64,000 nucleotides of DNA, taken from NCBI GenBank assembly GCA_036346205.1, contig JARFJB010000534.1, forward strand, positions 4,876,501 through 4,940,500, read 5' to 3'. The notes under the pieces were generated by a model. That model was given only the letters and a program-made list of their open reading frames with translations, ran no database searches and was not told where the DNA came from. This DNA is from Vesta saturnalis (taxonomy: Eukaryota; Arthropoda; Insecta; Coleoptera; Lampyridae). The translations under genes and the position numbers were made by a program. Shown in pieces: positions 12,177 through 23,578 of this stretch (positions within the stretch are counted from its first letter, which is position 1; every line of letters begins with the position of its first letter).

Positions 12177-14548
12177 GGGGAAGGTTGCCTATATTGGACC
12201 ACTATTCGGTTTTAGGGCTCTAACTTTAAGAAAGCAAATCAAAACACTTTCAAACTTATACACCAAATACATTAATATGATGTACATTTCTAGTAATTTT
12301 CTCGGAATTTTTGGTCGAATAATTTCTCGTAGAAAAATATAATCCGGAACCCTTGCAGTTGATCCATTATGGGCGACTGGTTGCCTAAATTGAAACAGTG
12401 GGTTCCTATATTGGACCATCTATTTCACTTACGTAAAATTAAGTGAAACTTTAAGTATACATTAGAGGAACAACAGAATATAATTTTTATTTAAAAACCA
12501 AATATCAAAATGTCAAAGAACAAAAATTTATTAAATAAACATTAAATAAAGTCAAATTCTACCAGTCTCTGTATTTTAGGCACTAAATCATGTCTTTAAC
12601 AATGCTCTCAGAGCAAAATTTGCAGGACTATTCTTTGATATGAATACTTTTTTTTCTTACAAATGCTGGAGTTTAATTTTTTTTTGCGCTTGGCAGTTTC
12701 CTTTTTTCAAATATTTGTGATGTCTGTTTAACTTTAAGTTCATCTTTGTAGGGTGTGGATGTAATGATTTGTGCTTTTTGGATACTTTCAGTTGGTTTCA
12801 TCTTCTTGTGATCAACAACTGGACTTTTTAATATTTGTTCTATAGAATCTACTTCTTTTTGTGGATGAATCAACTTCAGGTGATGTAGTTGCTATTTGTT
12901 CCATAACTGAGGTTTATGTCGATGTTGAAGTTCTTTGATCTAGGAGGTTCATTTTTTTTTGTTGCAACTGGTCTTTTACTGTAGCGACTCAAGGTCATAT
13001 CCTCATCACCGGAACCGGAAATACCTTCAGTGTTATCGTGTTCAGCCTTGTCTACACTTGTTTTTGGGATGAGTATATCTGAAGGTGCGAAATCAACATA
13101 GCTGAAAACATTACGGCCTATCGGCCAAATTCCCGTTTCCTTGAAACCATTCATAGCAGTTGTTAACACAGCTGCCCTGGCATAAGCTCACCTAGGAGTT
13201 TAGCAACTTGGTATTGAAAAACTATCAATCCCGGATTAGTCCTTAGCCATTTCTCATTAGCTTCAGTGTAATAGGGCTCCAATGTCTTAAATACAGCCAC
13301 GCCTAGGGGTTAAAGCCGGTGGGTGGCATGCTCCGGAAGCTGTAACATAATCACTCCATTATCTCGTGCCAGCTTTATTACCTCAATATTTTTAAAGTGA
13401 GTATTCTGGCCGTCTAAAACAAGCAAAACTTTATTGGTCCTTGTTGGTTTTACAGCATTGATTAAGTCAGGTACCAAACAGTTCTTTATTGATGTGTCCG
13501 ATGTCAGATATCTCTACCACGCAGTCAGAAGGTGCTCCAACTCTGAGATCTAGATTAGCCCTTTTTCGCTTGAATATTATCATCGGTGCAACAAATTGGC
13601 CGACTGCACTAGCGCAGACAACCATCGTGGTATTCACCCCACGTTCGCCGCTAGCAACCGCAGCCAGACTCGTCTACATTGAATATTCTTATTGCATTAA
13701 GCTGGCATTCATCGATAATTTTCTCTAGGTCGAAGAATATCTCTATTGAATCCCTTGCACCGAGCTATGAAAGTAGATTCTGGTGACCCCCATAAAACAT
13801 CTTCTCTAGGTTAAGGATATGCGCTTCCAACCTCTCCTCAAACTCCGGTAAAAAGACGGTGGTTCCTCCGAAGATTTTACGCTTTTGGTTAGTATTTTTA
13901 TTTTTTGAGTCAAATATCCGCTTCACTCCATTTACCATATTTTATGCCTGTTCTATTATTGGAAGACATTTTGGAACAAAGTAAAGCATTGGTAGCCTAT
14001 GTTGGACCATGCATTTGACACTAACTGTATAATGTATAATGTTAAACAAGTATTTTGATTATGTCTGCACTTCATATTGACCCGAATTCCAACACTTAAA
14101 AACATAAACATAAGAAATAATTCTAGTTTCCTAAATTGAACCAGTCCAATTTAGGTAACACCATGGTGGTTCAATTTATGAAACCCCCAGTTATTTTCTA
14201 AAATCACATGTTTAACATTCCAATGTATTTGGGTTTTATCTTTTTAATAACGACATGAATAGGGTAAAACTTACTTGTTTTAATCAAAATAACAGCGCTG
14301 CTTGAATTTCCAACGTTTGCCACACAAACACTTACGAATTATTCATAAAAACTACATCGAAATAGCAAAAATCACCGAACACATCGTACGGAGGCAAAAC
14401 GTGCATCAATGGTCGCGAATTCTCTTGTAATGACGCCTTTGTAACAAGAGTCAAAGAGGATTTAAAAATGTCGCTACCATCGCTCTTATTCATTCAAATA
14501 TGGCCGTGGTCGAATTTAGGAGGCGGTTCAATATAGGCAACTTTCCCC
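12177..14548 (-). mobile_element. pogo/Tigger-like DNA transposon 1 (2.4 kb, complete ends)
   Basis: The inverted termini begin GGGGAAGGTTGCCTATATTG on the left and GGGGAAAGTTGCCTATATTG on the right (reverse complement), and TA flanks both sides (12175-12176, 14549-14550). It carries one minus-strand transposase remnant. It interrupts the right arm of the surrounding foldback element; the arm sequence resumes directly after the second TA, which confirms the ends. The superfamily call rests on the TA duplication and the transposase type. Confidence 0.8.
12673..13969 (-). pseudogene. pogo/jerky-type DDE transposase, decayed
   Basis: Read on the minus strand from an ATG at 13969 (MSSNN...GKWSEADI), with islands in several frames: NVDESG (first catalytic Asp), an SGERGVNTT-like strand, VLLVLDGQNTH (second Asp), then an EHATHRL...PLG strand in which the usual final Asp of PLD is Gly. 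These are followed by the conserved tail block GFKETGIWPIGRNVF and a charged C-terminus with ITSTPYKDELK. The block order matches Tigger/jerky-like proteins (DDE_1 family), which cut and paste pogo-class elements. A deletion near the N-terminus removed the helix-turn-helix and CENP-B-like DNA-binding region. Several stops and frameshifts show that it is inactive. Confidence 0.75.
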
Positions 14549-14934
14549 TATATCATGTCTGATATTGTTACAAAGCTTAAAAAAATGCGCATCTGATAAA
14601 GGCACAGCCTACTATATCTTCCATTTAAAAAAACAAAAGTTTATATCATAAATTTGGAATAACAAGAGATTGAACAAAAGTGGCGACACCAGTAGATAAA
14701 GACTACTCTACGTTTTTTTTCTCAAATCGATAATAACAGAGTTATTTAGAATTAAATAAAATGCAAAATTTTAGTTTTTTTGAAATATGTCGTAAGCCAT
14801 GCACTTTTTCCAACAACTGCAAGTGTCGTTAATTTAGGTACATTAAACTGCAACTATTTCCCCATTTAACCGAATCTCTATCTCTTGTAGTTTCCGAGAT
14901 GCCAATGCTTAAAATGAAAAAAAAACTCACCCTG

Positions 14935-14989
14935 TATAAATTTGGAAACGTACTATGTTAATACTTCTAAAGTACGCAATCAATTTATC

Positions 14990-15049
<60 letters not shown>

Positions 15050-17085
15050 TAAGCCACTATCGTGATAGGTGAAATGATAGTCCTTTTGACCGATTAATTA
15101 ATAGAGAATTTTGAAACACGCGTAATTAATGTCACTAAAAAGATGCATATAATTAATATCAGTTACAGAAAAACAAATAAAGGATAAAATGTGCTTAATT
15201 TCACGTCATAAAGATAATTAATTAGACATTTTTTACTTCAGTCACACATTATATGAAAATTTAATTAATCTTGATGAAATTAAAGGCTTTAATTATTGTT
15301 GACAGGGACAACAAGTCAAAAAAAAAATGAAAATTACAGGTGACATGTCACATTTTGTGCGTATCTCATGTAATGTCTGCTACATTATGATTATTAATAC
15401 TAAACAACCCATTACGACATGACTGAATTCGTGTACAAAAAAAACCTAAAATATTTGTTTTATTACAAAAATTAATCTACCACACCCAGTTATAATATAT
15501 TTTAGGCTGTTGCACGCCCTAGAAGAGGGTATGGGGTTTTTATTCAGGTAAGCAGGTGTGTATTGCAATACATATCCCTACACGCGTTAATGTGGAACAA
15601 AAGAAATGAAATAAGGGACGCGTATATATATATATATATATACAAGCCATCTTTTACTCATTTATACTGAGTTACAAAAAAAAAAGAGCAAGAGGTTTTA
15701 AGTTTCAACAAATCAATGTCACCAGAGCGTAACCATTTTTTGACACCCTAAATCCCGTTTGTTTAATTTAAATTTATTGAGCAGATTTCCGTTTTTCACT
15801 TTAGGATTTAAATAGAGCTATTAAGTGTTATGTATATTATTCACAGAACACTATAATCTGATAACCTACTTTGAAACACTTCGTGTTATGAATAATTTAT
15901 TTACATGTGGTGATGGTGGTGGTGTATGAAAATGTTTTATTATTTACCAGATAATGGACTTGTACAGTTCCCATAAGAAGTACAATCATTATATTTTTAG
16001 TCTATTCAAAATTTTATTATAATAGACGAATTTGTTGTTCTTTTATCAGTTTTTCAACCCTTTTTAGGAGTAATCGCGTGTTTACATCTAAACTATGCTA
16101 TACGAGGCAGGTGTAGTGAAAACACAATAATTGTCCTACACAATACTTTTATTTCTCCTTTACACAATAAATAGGAAGTAGGTTCCAGAATGTATATGCC
16201 AGGTAGGTAAAACATACTAAATTTCTTTTACATGACTACTTCATCCATCATCTCTACCTTTACCACTTTGTATTGAAGTGACCAAAGCGTAACTACCTCT
16301 ACGATTGGGCTCTATTCAATTCTCTGACAACAGAATAAAGAAATTGCTTTTAGAAATGAATAGAAGGAATATTGAAAAATTTAGTACAAATATTAAACTA
16401 CATTTTGTTAGAACTTTAAAATTCTATTATTAAATTTGTATTAACCATTTCTATTGATGTTTTGTTTTTGATGTGTATCAAACGTTACAACCTTGCATAT
16501 TACAACTACCTATTGTGTAATTTTAGTTCCACGTGTGCTAAATGATAATGTTCGATATTAAAGTAAGTTTGAATGTATTATCTTAGTACAACAACTCGAA
16601 CAATTTTGTTAGATTTAGTTTAATACAGAATGAAAGTTAACACAATTTTTTTACATATTTCAACAATAAAGGAAATTGTTGCCTTGGGTAAGATTTTATT
16701 TGATACTGGCAAAACAATTTCATAAATCATGCAAAAATGCGACAGAATAAGGCTGGCATGATAATAAGATGTATATGAAAACCTACTATTGAATACTATA
16801 AATAATTTTCAGCCATTATACTAACAGTTACAGATTTCCGAAAAACATGCACAACTTCAGTTGTTTTGCAACCATTTAACGGATGTGTATGAAGATAGCA
16901 AGTTATTTCTGAATAATCTCTTGAATTATTGAGTTATTGTCCTATTCTTATTTTTGCAATAACAATGAAGCGTAGAGAACCAATAAAACATTTTTTCTTT
17001 GTTTTCAAATTTGAAGGTTGATCCAACTTTTATTTTTGGTACTATGTGTGATTTTAAGTTTAATTATAACATAGTGTTGCAAATT
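14935..17085. other. AT-rich interval with TA microsatellites, no gene
   Basis: Holds (TA)n runs at 14992-15048 and 15623-15642. No coding island or terminal repeat was recognised on either strand. Confidence 0.6.
14992..15048. repeat. (TA)n microsatellite
   Basis: Uninterrupted alternating TA tract of about 57 bp. Confidence 0.95.
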
Positions 17086-17277
17086 GTCTTACACTATATT
17101 TTTCCTTGACTGCAAATTCAAAATTTAAGCGAACTTTTACCTTTGTTACTATGTTTGATCTTGATTGTAATTAATTAATCCTAAAAGTAAACAATTAATG
17201 CCGGGAGAGCTAATAGGGCCATTATGGGTACCCTTCAATGGAATAAAAAAAGAAACTTAGAGGATGGAAACGTTTAA

Positions 17278-20028
17278 CCCTTGTGTCTATACTTACATAC
17301 CAGGGTGTGTTAGCGTAAAATATTGACAAAAAAGTACTATTATTTTACAGCGTAATGAAACGGTGTTCTTAGTAGCTGCTTATTATTTAATTGTATCATA
17401 AAAACAAAAAAACCAAAATATCGTAGTAAAAAATATTTTTTTTGGGCGCTTAAAAATAAGTTGACGCTTGTCATGCCTACACACCCGGTGTGAATTACTT
17501 TTGTATAGATTCTTAAATCTTACAAGGTTGTCCACGTTGCATTTTGCATTTACGCTAATAAAAGTTATAATCCAGTTCATTCTTATCTTATCGCGTATGA
17601 TACAAGATACCTATTCTTTTACATGTTGGTTTTGCAACAGTCAACCAGTCTTTATTTATTGGTTGAAGTGAACAGTAGAACAGTTAGTGTTTGTTATTGT
17701 GTTTTTATTTTTTTGGATTGTGTTGAATTTTTGATTATTAAAAATATGGAAGGCGGTAAAAAAAATTCTACGGAAAGTAAGAGTAGAAGAGTTTTATCAT
17801 CTTCGGAACTCAAAAGACTATCGTATGAAAAGCATGAAGAATACTTGAAAAATTTGAGAGATTCGATGACATCAGACGAGGAAAGTATCGTAAGTATTTA
17901 AATTATTTTCAACCACACTAAACCATAAAACGTGATACATTGTAGGCATCTGATTATGAAAATGATCCAGATTTTATAATAGATGTATCAGATTCAGATT
18001 TACTTAGAGTAGAGAGGTTTGATGAAGATGCTGAATCAGATGTTGAACAAATTGAGCTAATAGAAACAGAAGACCCAGAGTATGTTGAAAATAGTGATAC
18101 TGAAGAGCAGCTAGCAGAGGAATTGGCTGCAGAGCCAGACCAGCAACCACAACTGCCACTTGAAGCAGATGTTTTTGTTTCTCGTGATGGTAAACAGTGG
18201 AGTAAAGTGGCACCAATAGCAAACAGGCGTCGACTTGATCATAATATTTGTCGAAATACGAGGCAGCAAGGATTACAGCCGGGTCCAAAAGCTAAAACAA
18301 AAGGATTGAGTATGTTAGCCACTTTCAAAGAGCTCATTAGTAATGAAATGTGCGATATCATCATTAGAGAAACAAATCGTCGTGCCGTACAGAGCTGCCA
18401 ATAATGGAATTCAAAAAATCCTAATAAAAAACAACAAATTTGGAATCCACTAACACCTGTTGAATTTGATGGATATCTTGGGATTGCGTTATTTGCTGGT
18501 GTTAGCAGATCCAATTATGAGCACAGCAAAGATTTATGGACTATGTTTGCTCATCCACTGTATCGAGAAAGTATGTCGATAAACCGTTTTTGGAATATCT
18601 CCAAGTATATTCGTTTTGACAATGGAACTACTAGAAAAGAACGTTTGATAACCGATAAATCTGCAGCGATAACTGAAATTTGGCTAATGCTTAACGCGAA
18701 TATACGATCAAACTATAATACTGGTGACAACGTAACTATAGATGAGCAGTTATATCCGTATCGAGGACGTACTCGGTTTACGCATCCATCTAAGCCAGCC
18801 AGATATGGGATAAAAGTATGGTGGGCTTGCGATGCATTAACATCATATCCAGTGCATGGACAAATTTATACAGGTATGAGTTCAGATGGTATTCGTGAAA
18901 AAAATCAGGGGGAACGAGTTGTCATAGATTTGTGTAAAATTTTCAAAGGATCGGGTCGAAATATAACTTGTGATAATTTTTTTACAAGTTACAATCTGGC
19001 AAAAACTTTGAAAGATGACTACAGCCTTTCCATAATTAGAACAGTCAACAAGAGGCGGACTTTTATTCCTCGAGAATTTTTAATAGTGAAAAACCAACCG
19101 AGAAAATTGCTGTCAAGTCAGTTTGCTTTTTTGGACAACATTACATTGTGTTCGTATTTTCCTAAACGTAATAAAGCTGTTGTTTTGTTATCAACAACAC
19201 ATTATTCAACAGAGGTTGTAGGACAAGCGCGTAAACCTGAAATAATAATTGACTACAATCGAACAAAAGGGGGGGTCGATACCATGGATAAGATGTTAGG
19301 AGGGTATTCATGTAAACGTCGTACACAAAGATGGCCTCTTGCTTTTTTTTACAACATGTTGGATGTTGCTGGATTAGCTGCGTATATAATTTATCAAACC
19401 CATAATCCACCGAAACAAGGCGATACAAGTAACCGACGTAAGTTTCTGCAACAACTTTCTCGCCAGTTAGTACTGCCTCAGGTTCAATTACGTTGCCAAA
19501 ACACACACATCACCCGAATTTTCACTACCAAAAATGCTATAGAAGCTTTATTAGAAATAAATTTGTCAACTCTTGAAGCAGCAAGCAGCGAACGCAGCTC
19601 AAGTGCGCCTAAAAGAGATTCCACCGGTCGCATTTCTCAAAAAGGAAACTGCTATTTGTGCAAAAAACGACGACCATCACGCAAAGCATGCATGACGTGC
19701 AAAAGGGCCGTCTGCAGTGAACACAGCACCATTCATACAGTCTGTGATAACTGTTGATTTCTTTTCCATTACATTTTGTACTCGTTTTTTGTTTCAAAAT
19801 TATTTTTGTGTAGTCAACGCCCTTTTTTTGTATACATTATATTTAAAAAAATAACAAAAACAGGGTTGACAAAATAATAAAAAATTACTAAATGCGTGTT
19901 TTCTATTATTTTACTATTTTTATTGCATATACATTTCTTATAGTAAGTATTGATGTGCTAAGTCTATGTACATACCCGGGTATGCAAGTATAGATTAGAG
20001 TAGTACATTTTAGCTATAGACACAAGGG
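17278..20028 (+). mobile_element. piggyBac transposon, full length (2751 bp)
   Basis: The termini are 14-bp perfect inverted repeats, CCCTTGTGTCTATA, flanked on both sides by TTAA (17274-17277 and 20029-20032), the hallmark target duplication of piggyBac elements. A second, imperfect inverted repeat of about 19 bp lies internally (17287-17305 versus 19972-19990), as in known piggyBacs, which have terminal plus subterminal repeats. The empty site is readable in LINE copy A (2460-2480, opposite strand), where the flanking sequences join across a single TTAA. The element carries one transposase gene with a small intron. Intact ends suggest it could still be moved by an active transposase. Confidence 0.95.
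17746..19757 (+). pseudogene. piggyBac transposase with 56-bp intron and one internal stop
   Basis: Exon 1 is 17746-17889 (48 codons, from an ATG followed by EGGKKN). The intron at 17890-17945 starts GTAAGT and ends TTGTAG, and splicing keeps the frame. Exon 2 is 17946-19757. The spliced protein would be 651 residues, slightly longer than the roughly 590 usual for the family. An acidic N-terminus is followed by the RNase H-like core with the three catalytic aspartates in TIDEQLYPYRGR (about 314), TCDNFFTS (about 391) and KGGVDTMD (about 493). The C-terminus is the Cys-rich CYLCKK...C..C...CDNC finger that binds the terminal repeats. The only lesion I see is an in-frame TAA at 18402-18404 (codon 201). 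No frameshift is needed, so the gene died recently or the stop is a sequencing or allelic difference. Confidence 0.9.
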
Positions 20029-20570
20029 TTAAGTTGTCACGGTTCGCCGCAATAATAAAACATATTTGATAAATAAATATTAAATGACAAAGAAATAACC
20101 ATAACTCGGAAAACTAAACAAAAAAATGATTGAATCATTTGGTCGCTAATAAATAACAGCATGTCTGGTGAGTGGCGCAGAGTCAAGAATCGCGTAGGGA
20201 GCAATATGGTTGAGACGTGGTGTTATTGAAGGGCATGTAAGAGAAAAATGTACATGTATATGTACATTTTGAGATTCATACAGTAAGTATACGATCTATA
20301 ATTTATATCTTTCTTGATTCTCTCTATATTTCTACTTCTTACGTCCTTACATGTGGTGACAGTACACAAATAATTGTCCGGTAGTAGGACGATACCGTTA
20401 GTAGGGATGCTACATCGCCCGGGGCACGATTTGGCCAGTAACCGGTCTCCTCGCTAGGTAGTACTCATGAGACCAATACAATTGCCGCGGATCGACCTGG
20501 CTACAAGGGGCGGTCAAGGTCGAAATAGACAAGCCCGTTGCTGACGACTGTGCAAGGAATGAATGGCGAG

Positions 20571-22195
20571 TCAAAAGTGGGTCTGGAGAAGGAAAGCAAA
20601 CGTAGTGCGAACGTCCAGAATTAGGGTAGACAAACTAGTGGATAATGGTGCGAGAGTGAAATACGCAGATGCTCTAAGTAACGAGTTAAATGTGAATGAA
20701 ACAGTGTGAAACGAACAAATAAAAGACACTGAAGTTGAAAGTGCATGGATAAGCTTGAAACACTCTGTTGTCAATTGTGCCGTGCGAATATGTGGAAGAG
20801 CAACTGTAGGTAGACAGAAAAAATGTGCTTGGTGGAATGAGTCGGTAAAAAAGGCAGTGTGTATGAAAAAGGATGCGTACATGGTAATGATTGCTGCAAA
20901 AAATGAGACTGAGAAGAAGCGATTGTATGAGGTGTACAGATTAAGAAACAAAGAAGCGAAGGAGGGAGTGAGAACAAGTAAAGAGGAAGTGATGGCTGTA
21001 GAAGAAGAGAAAATGTAGAATGATTTTGAGGGAAACAAAAAACTCTTCTGAAAATGGGCCAAAAATACAAAACGTGACCCAAAACAAAACGCTGCAGGAA
21101 TAATGAATATTAGCAACGAAATGGTATGGGACAATTGTGAAGTGAAGGAATGAAGGCAAGAATATTTCGGAAAGCTACACAGTAGTGAGGAAAGTAAGAC
21201 TGAAGGGTTAAATAAGGAGAATATAGAAGGAATGATAAATGAAAATGAGAAGGATATTATGATAAACGGCAAGGGAGCAGGCGTAGATGAAATTACTGAT
21301 GAAATGCTAAAGTATGGTGGTGCAAAGATTTTTACGAAGATTGTGTGAATTATTCAATGTATGCCTTACGTGTGGAAAAGTGCCGAGGGATTGGAAGAGC
21401 GCGTGTACCACTGTATAAGGGAAGGGGTACGAACTACAGAAGAATAAGTTTGCTCAGCGTGTTTGGTAAAGTGTTTGGAAGAATAATGATTGATAGAGTA
21501 CAAGAAACTACACAAACTAAGATTTGGGATATGCCAGGTGGCTTCATGTCAGGGAGAGGATATGTCGATCAGATGGTTGCTCTCCAGCAGATGATCGAAG
21601 AGTGTTTAGGGGTAAAAAGGAAGCAGTACTGTACGTTTGTAGATCTGGAGCAAGCATACGACAGAGTGAATAGGGAAAAGCTGTGGAAAATATTACATGA
21701 ATATGGCGTAAATACAGTATGCAAGCAATCTATAATGGCGTGTTTGTCCCATCAGTACTGTATGGAATTGAGACATGGGTATGCCAAAAAAAACACGAAA
21801 GAAAAATAAATGCCGTGGGTATGAGATTCCTGAGAAGCGCATGTGGTAAAACGAGAAGGGACATAAATAATGAATGCATAATTACGGAGTGTGGTGAGGA
21901 AAGGATGATGATGGATAGATATAAAAGTAGTACATTACGTTGGTTTGGTCACATTGAGGGAATGAACAACACAAGATTAACGAGACAAATATATGTGGGT
22001 GAGGTTAGAGGAAAGGTCGGGGCTGGTAGGCCGCGTAAAACTTGGCTGAATGTAATAGAATGTATGATAAAGGAAAGAAAGATAAAGAGTTTTAAAAATA
22101 AAACGGCATGTCAGAGACAATGTATGAATCTTGCGGAAGCTAGGGTGGTATGCGGAAATAGGAAAACATGGAGAAAGATTGTGAATGAAAAATAA
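20571..22195 (+). pseudogene. Endonuclease-RT remnant of RTE-like LINE, copy B
   Basis: Coding islands in order: the linker with GRATVGRQKKCAWWNE (about 20800-20840), a degraded GKGAGVDEITDE block (about 21268-21305), RT fingers with YRRISLLSVFGKVFGRIM (about 21438-21490), FMSGRGYVDQMVALQQM (about 21545-21595), motif A as FVDLEQAYDRVN (about 21635-21670), then a direct jump to the thumb and tail region SVLYGIETWVCQ (written SHQYCMELRHG in the other frame) and RWFGHIEGMNN (about 21937-21970). The endonuclease and the YADD-containing palm are gone, so this copy cannot encode any catalytic activity. Several frameshifts are present. Confidence 0.75.
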
Positions 22196-22254
22196 ATAAG
22201 AGACAGTGATTGTTTTGCCTCCCCCGCAAGTTGTTAAGTTAAGTTAAGTTAAGG

Positions 22255-22860
22255 TGTCCTATTCAGTAACTAGGCGCAAATCAGGACCCATTTTTTTAAG
22301 TTAAAATAAAATTTTGAGTTATTGTAAAATTACACCGACACGGCTAACTTTACAGCTGTGAACTTCCATAAATAATTTTTTTCTTATGCAGTAATTAAAT
22401 ATTCAACTATGCGCCGCTTTACGCCGCTTAAATAAAACTTTGCTCCTCCACAGGAAATAAGTTATTCCAAAAATTACATCGATAACTTCATAACCTTATT
22501 ACTTAATTAATCTTTTTTGTGTTAAAATTAGGCACCCATTATGCGCTGCTTTCCGTCCTTATACGGAAGACGTTATTGTATAGTTTCTATGACACGGCTA
22601 ACACACAGCCGTTACTTTCAGCATAAATAAATTCTTTCTTACGCAGTAATGAGGCGTCAATTGTATGCCGTTAAAATTGAATTTGGCGCTTTTTAAGAAA
22701 TAAGCTATAAAAACGATACATGAACAAGGCTTACTTCATATTCTTATGAACGTTGTTTGCACGATAATTAGACTCGTATTATGCTCCTTTGAAGGTTATT
22801 GTAAAAATGACATTGATACGACTAACTCCTACGTGAATAAATTTTTGGTACGCTCTAATA
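22255..22860 (-). repeat. Degenerate ~130-bp tandem repeat, block 1
   Basis: Recurring landmarks are GACACGGCTAAC, TTATTGTAAAATTACA and TATGCGCCGCTTTACG, with spacings consistent with multiples of about 125-130 bp. It is in the opposite orientation to the blocks at about 29041-29880 and 31598-32065. The last bases, CTCTAATA, form the left copy of the hAT target duplication. Confidence 0.6.
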
Positions 22861-23181
22861 CAGGGATTCCCAAAGTGGTCGATATCGACCCCTTTGGGGT
22901 CGAAATCGGTTTTCCAGGGGTCGACATAAACGAAAACTGATTTTGGGGGCCGACGAAGTCTAAAATCAACCCCTATTAATTAACACAAGTTCTTATATGA
23001 AGCTTTCAAGATACTTGTTATAAGAATGACTAATATTTTAGTACGAAGTATTATTGTTGTACTTTCAAAATTTGACGCATATACGCGATTTTAATACGAA
23101 CGAATTCATGATCAAGTTCAAGTCCAAACATGCTCCTGATATTTTACAATATAACAAGCTTGCACTTGAAGGTTGAAAGTT

Positions 23182-23566
23182 AACCGAGCTGGTAGCGTAG
23201 TGGTGACACGACCTGCTTAGCATTCGGGAGGAAATGGAGTCATTTCCGTTACCGTCTACCTTGTATGAGATTTTTTCAGGGGGTTTTCCTCATACACATG
23301 TAGTGACATGGTCACTGCGTATACGCACACGATGTGCGGCTACATAGGCGAATGCTGGGATAGTATTTTCCCCCTCAGAACCCTAACCCCGTTCCTTCCG
23401 ACCCTTTCCTAACCACACCCATTCTTAATCCCACCATGCATATATACGTAATCTATGTGTGTATGCTGGGAATCCATGATTGTGGCTGAAGGACCTCGGA
23501 AAGCTCAAGCAGCGCGCCTTCCCCCTTGGGGTGGGAATTAAATACGTGGTCCTTTCCTTCCTTTCC
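23182..23566 (+). mobile_element. tRNA-derived SINE, copy 1
   Basis: Flanked by the perfect direct repeat AGGTTGAAAGTT (23170-23181 and 23567-23578). The head, ACCGAGCTGGTAGCGTAGTGG, carries an A-box-like stretch, and an anticodon-arm-like CCTGCTTAGCAT follows. The B-box position is degraded here but reads GGTTCGATTCC in the second copy at 39426-39712. The loop TTAGCAT matches that of tRNA-Ala(AGC), the likely founder. The body is about 300 bp, unrelated to tRNA, and the tail is rich in CTTTCC. It would be transcribed by RNA polymerase III and moved by a LINE in trans; the partner is not identified. Confidence 0.85.
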
Positions 23567-23578
23567 AGGTTGAAAGTT

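Larger units (their letters stand above)
9853..14934. mobile_element. Long-armed foldback (palindromic) DNA element, TA target duplication
   Basis: The ends are perfect inverted repeats beginning CAGGGTGAGTTTTTTTTT, and TA lies immediately outside both (9851-9852 and 14935-14936). The arms are long: 9853 to about 10560 on the left matches 14934 back to 14549, continued by 12176 back to about 11890, on the right. The two pieces of the right arm are separated by a complete pogo element. The centre holds a truncated LINE (10645-11841). Without insertions the element would be about 1.4-1.5 kb and nearly all palindrome. No transposase of its own is visible, so it is non-autonomous. A TA duplication is typical of the Tc1/mariner/pogo superfamily, which is the inferred source of mobilisation. 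Confidence 0.75.
17086..22254 (+). mobile_element. RTE-like LINE, copy B, split by piggyBac and internally deleted
   Basis: Plus-strand copy of the 1-2665 family. The 5' non-coding region is 17086-17277 plus 20029-20570, interrupted by the piggyBac element. The coding remnant follows, and the 3' end carries repeats of TTAAG (about 22231-22254), the same type of simple tail as copy C. Two large deletions relative to copy C are visible: about 715 bp of endonuclease are missing at about 20573, and about 500 bp with the RT catalytic box are missing at about 21717. The tail runs directly into the ~130-bp tandem repeat. Confidence 0.8.

Noticed and set aside
15626..15642. CRISPR or other regular spacer arrays
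   Set aside because: The tandem repeats in the window are microsatellites, minisatellites or satellite-like units without unique spacers.
20571..21272. 233-codon minus-strand ORF rich in Phe, Ser and Leu
   Set aside because: Antisense shadow of the A-rich, Lys/Glu-coding linker of the RTE-like LINE. Similar shadows occur at 698-1180 and 50140-50916.
23182..23260. Functional tRNA-Ala gene
   Set aside because: The anticodon and T stems do not pair properly, and the sequence continues as a SINE with target duplication.
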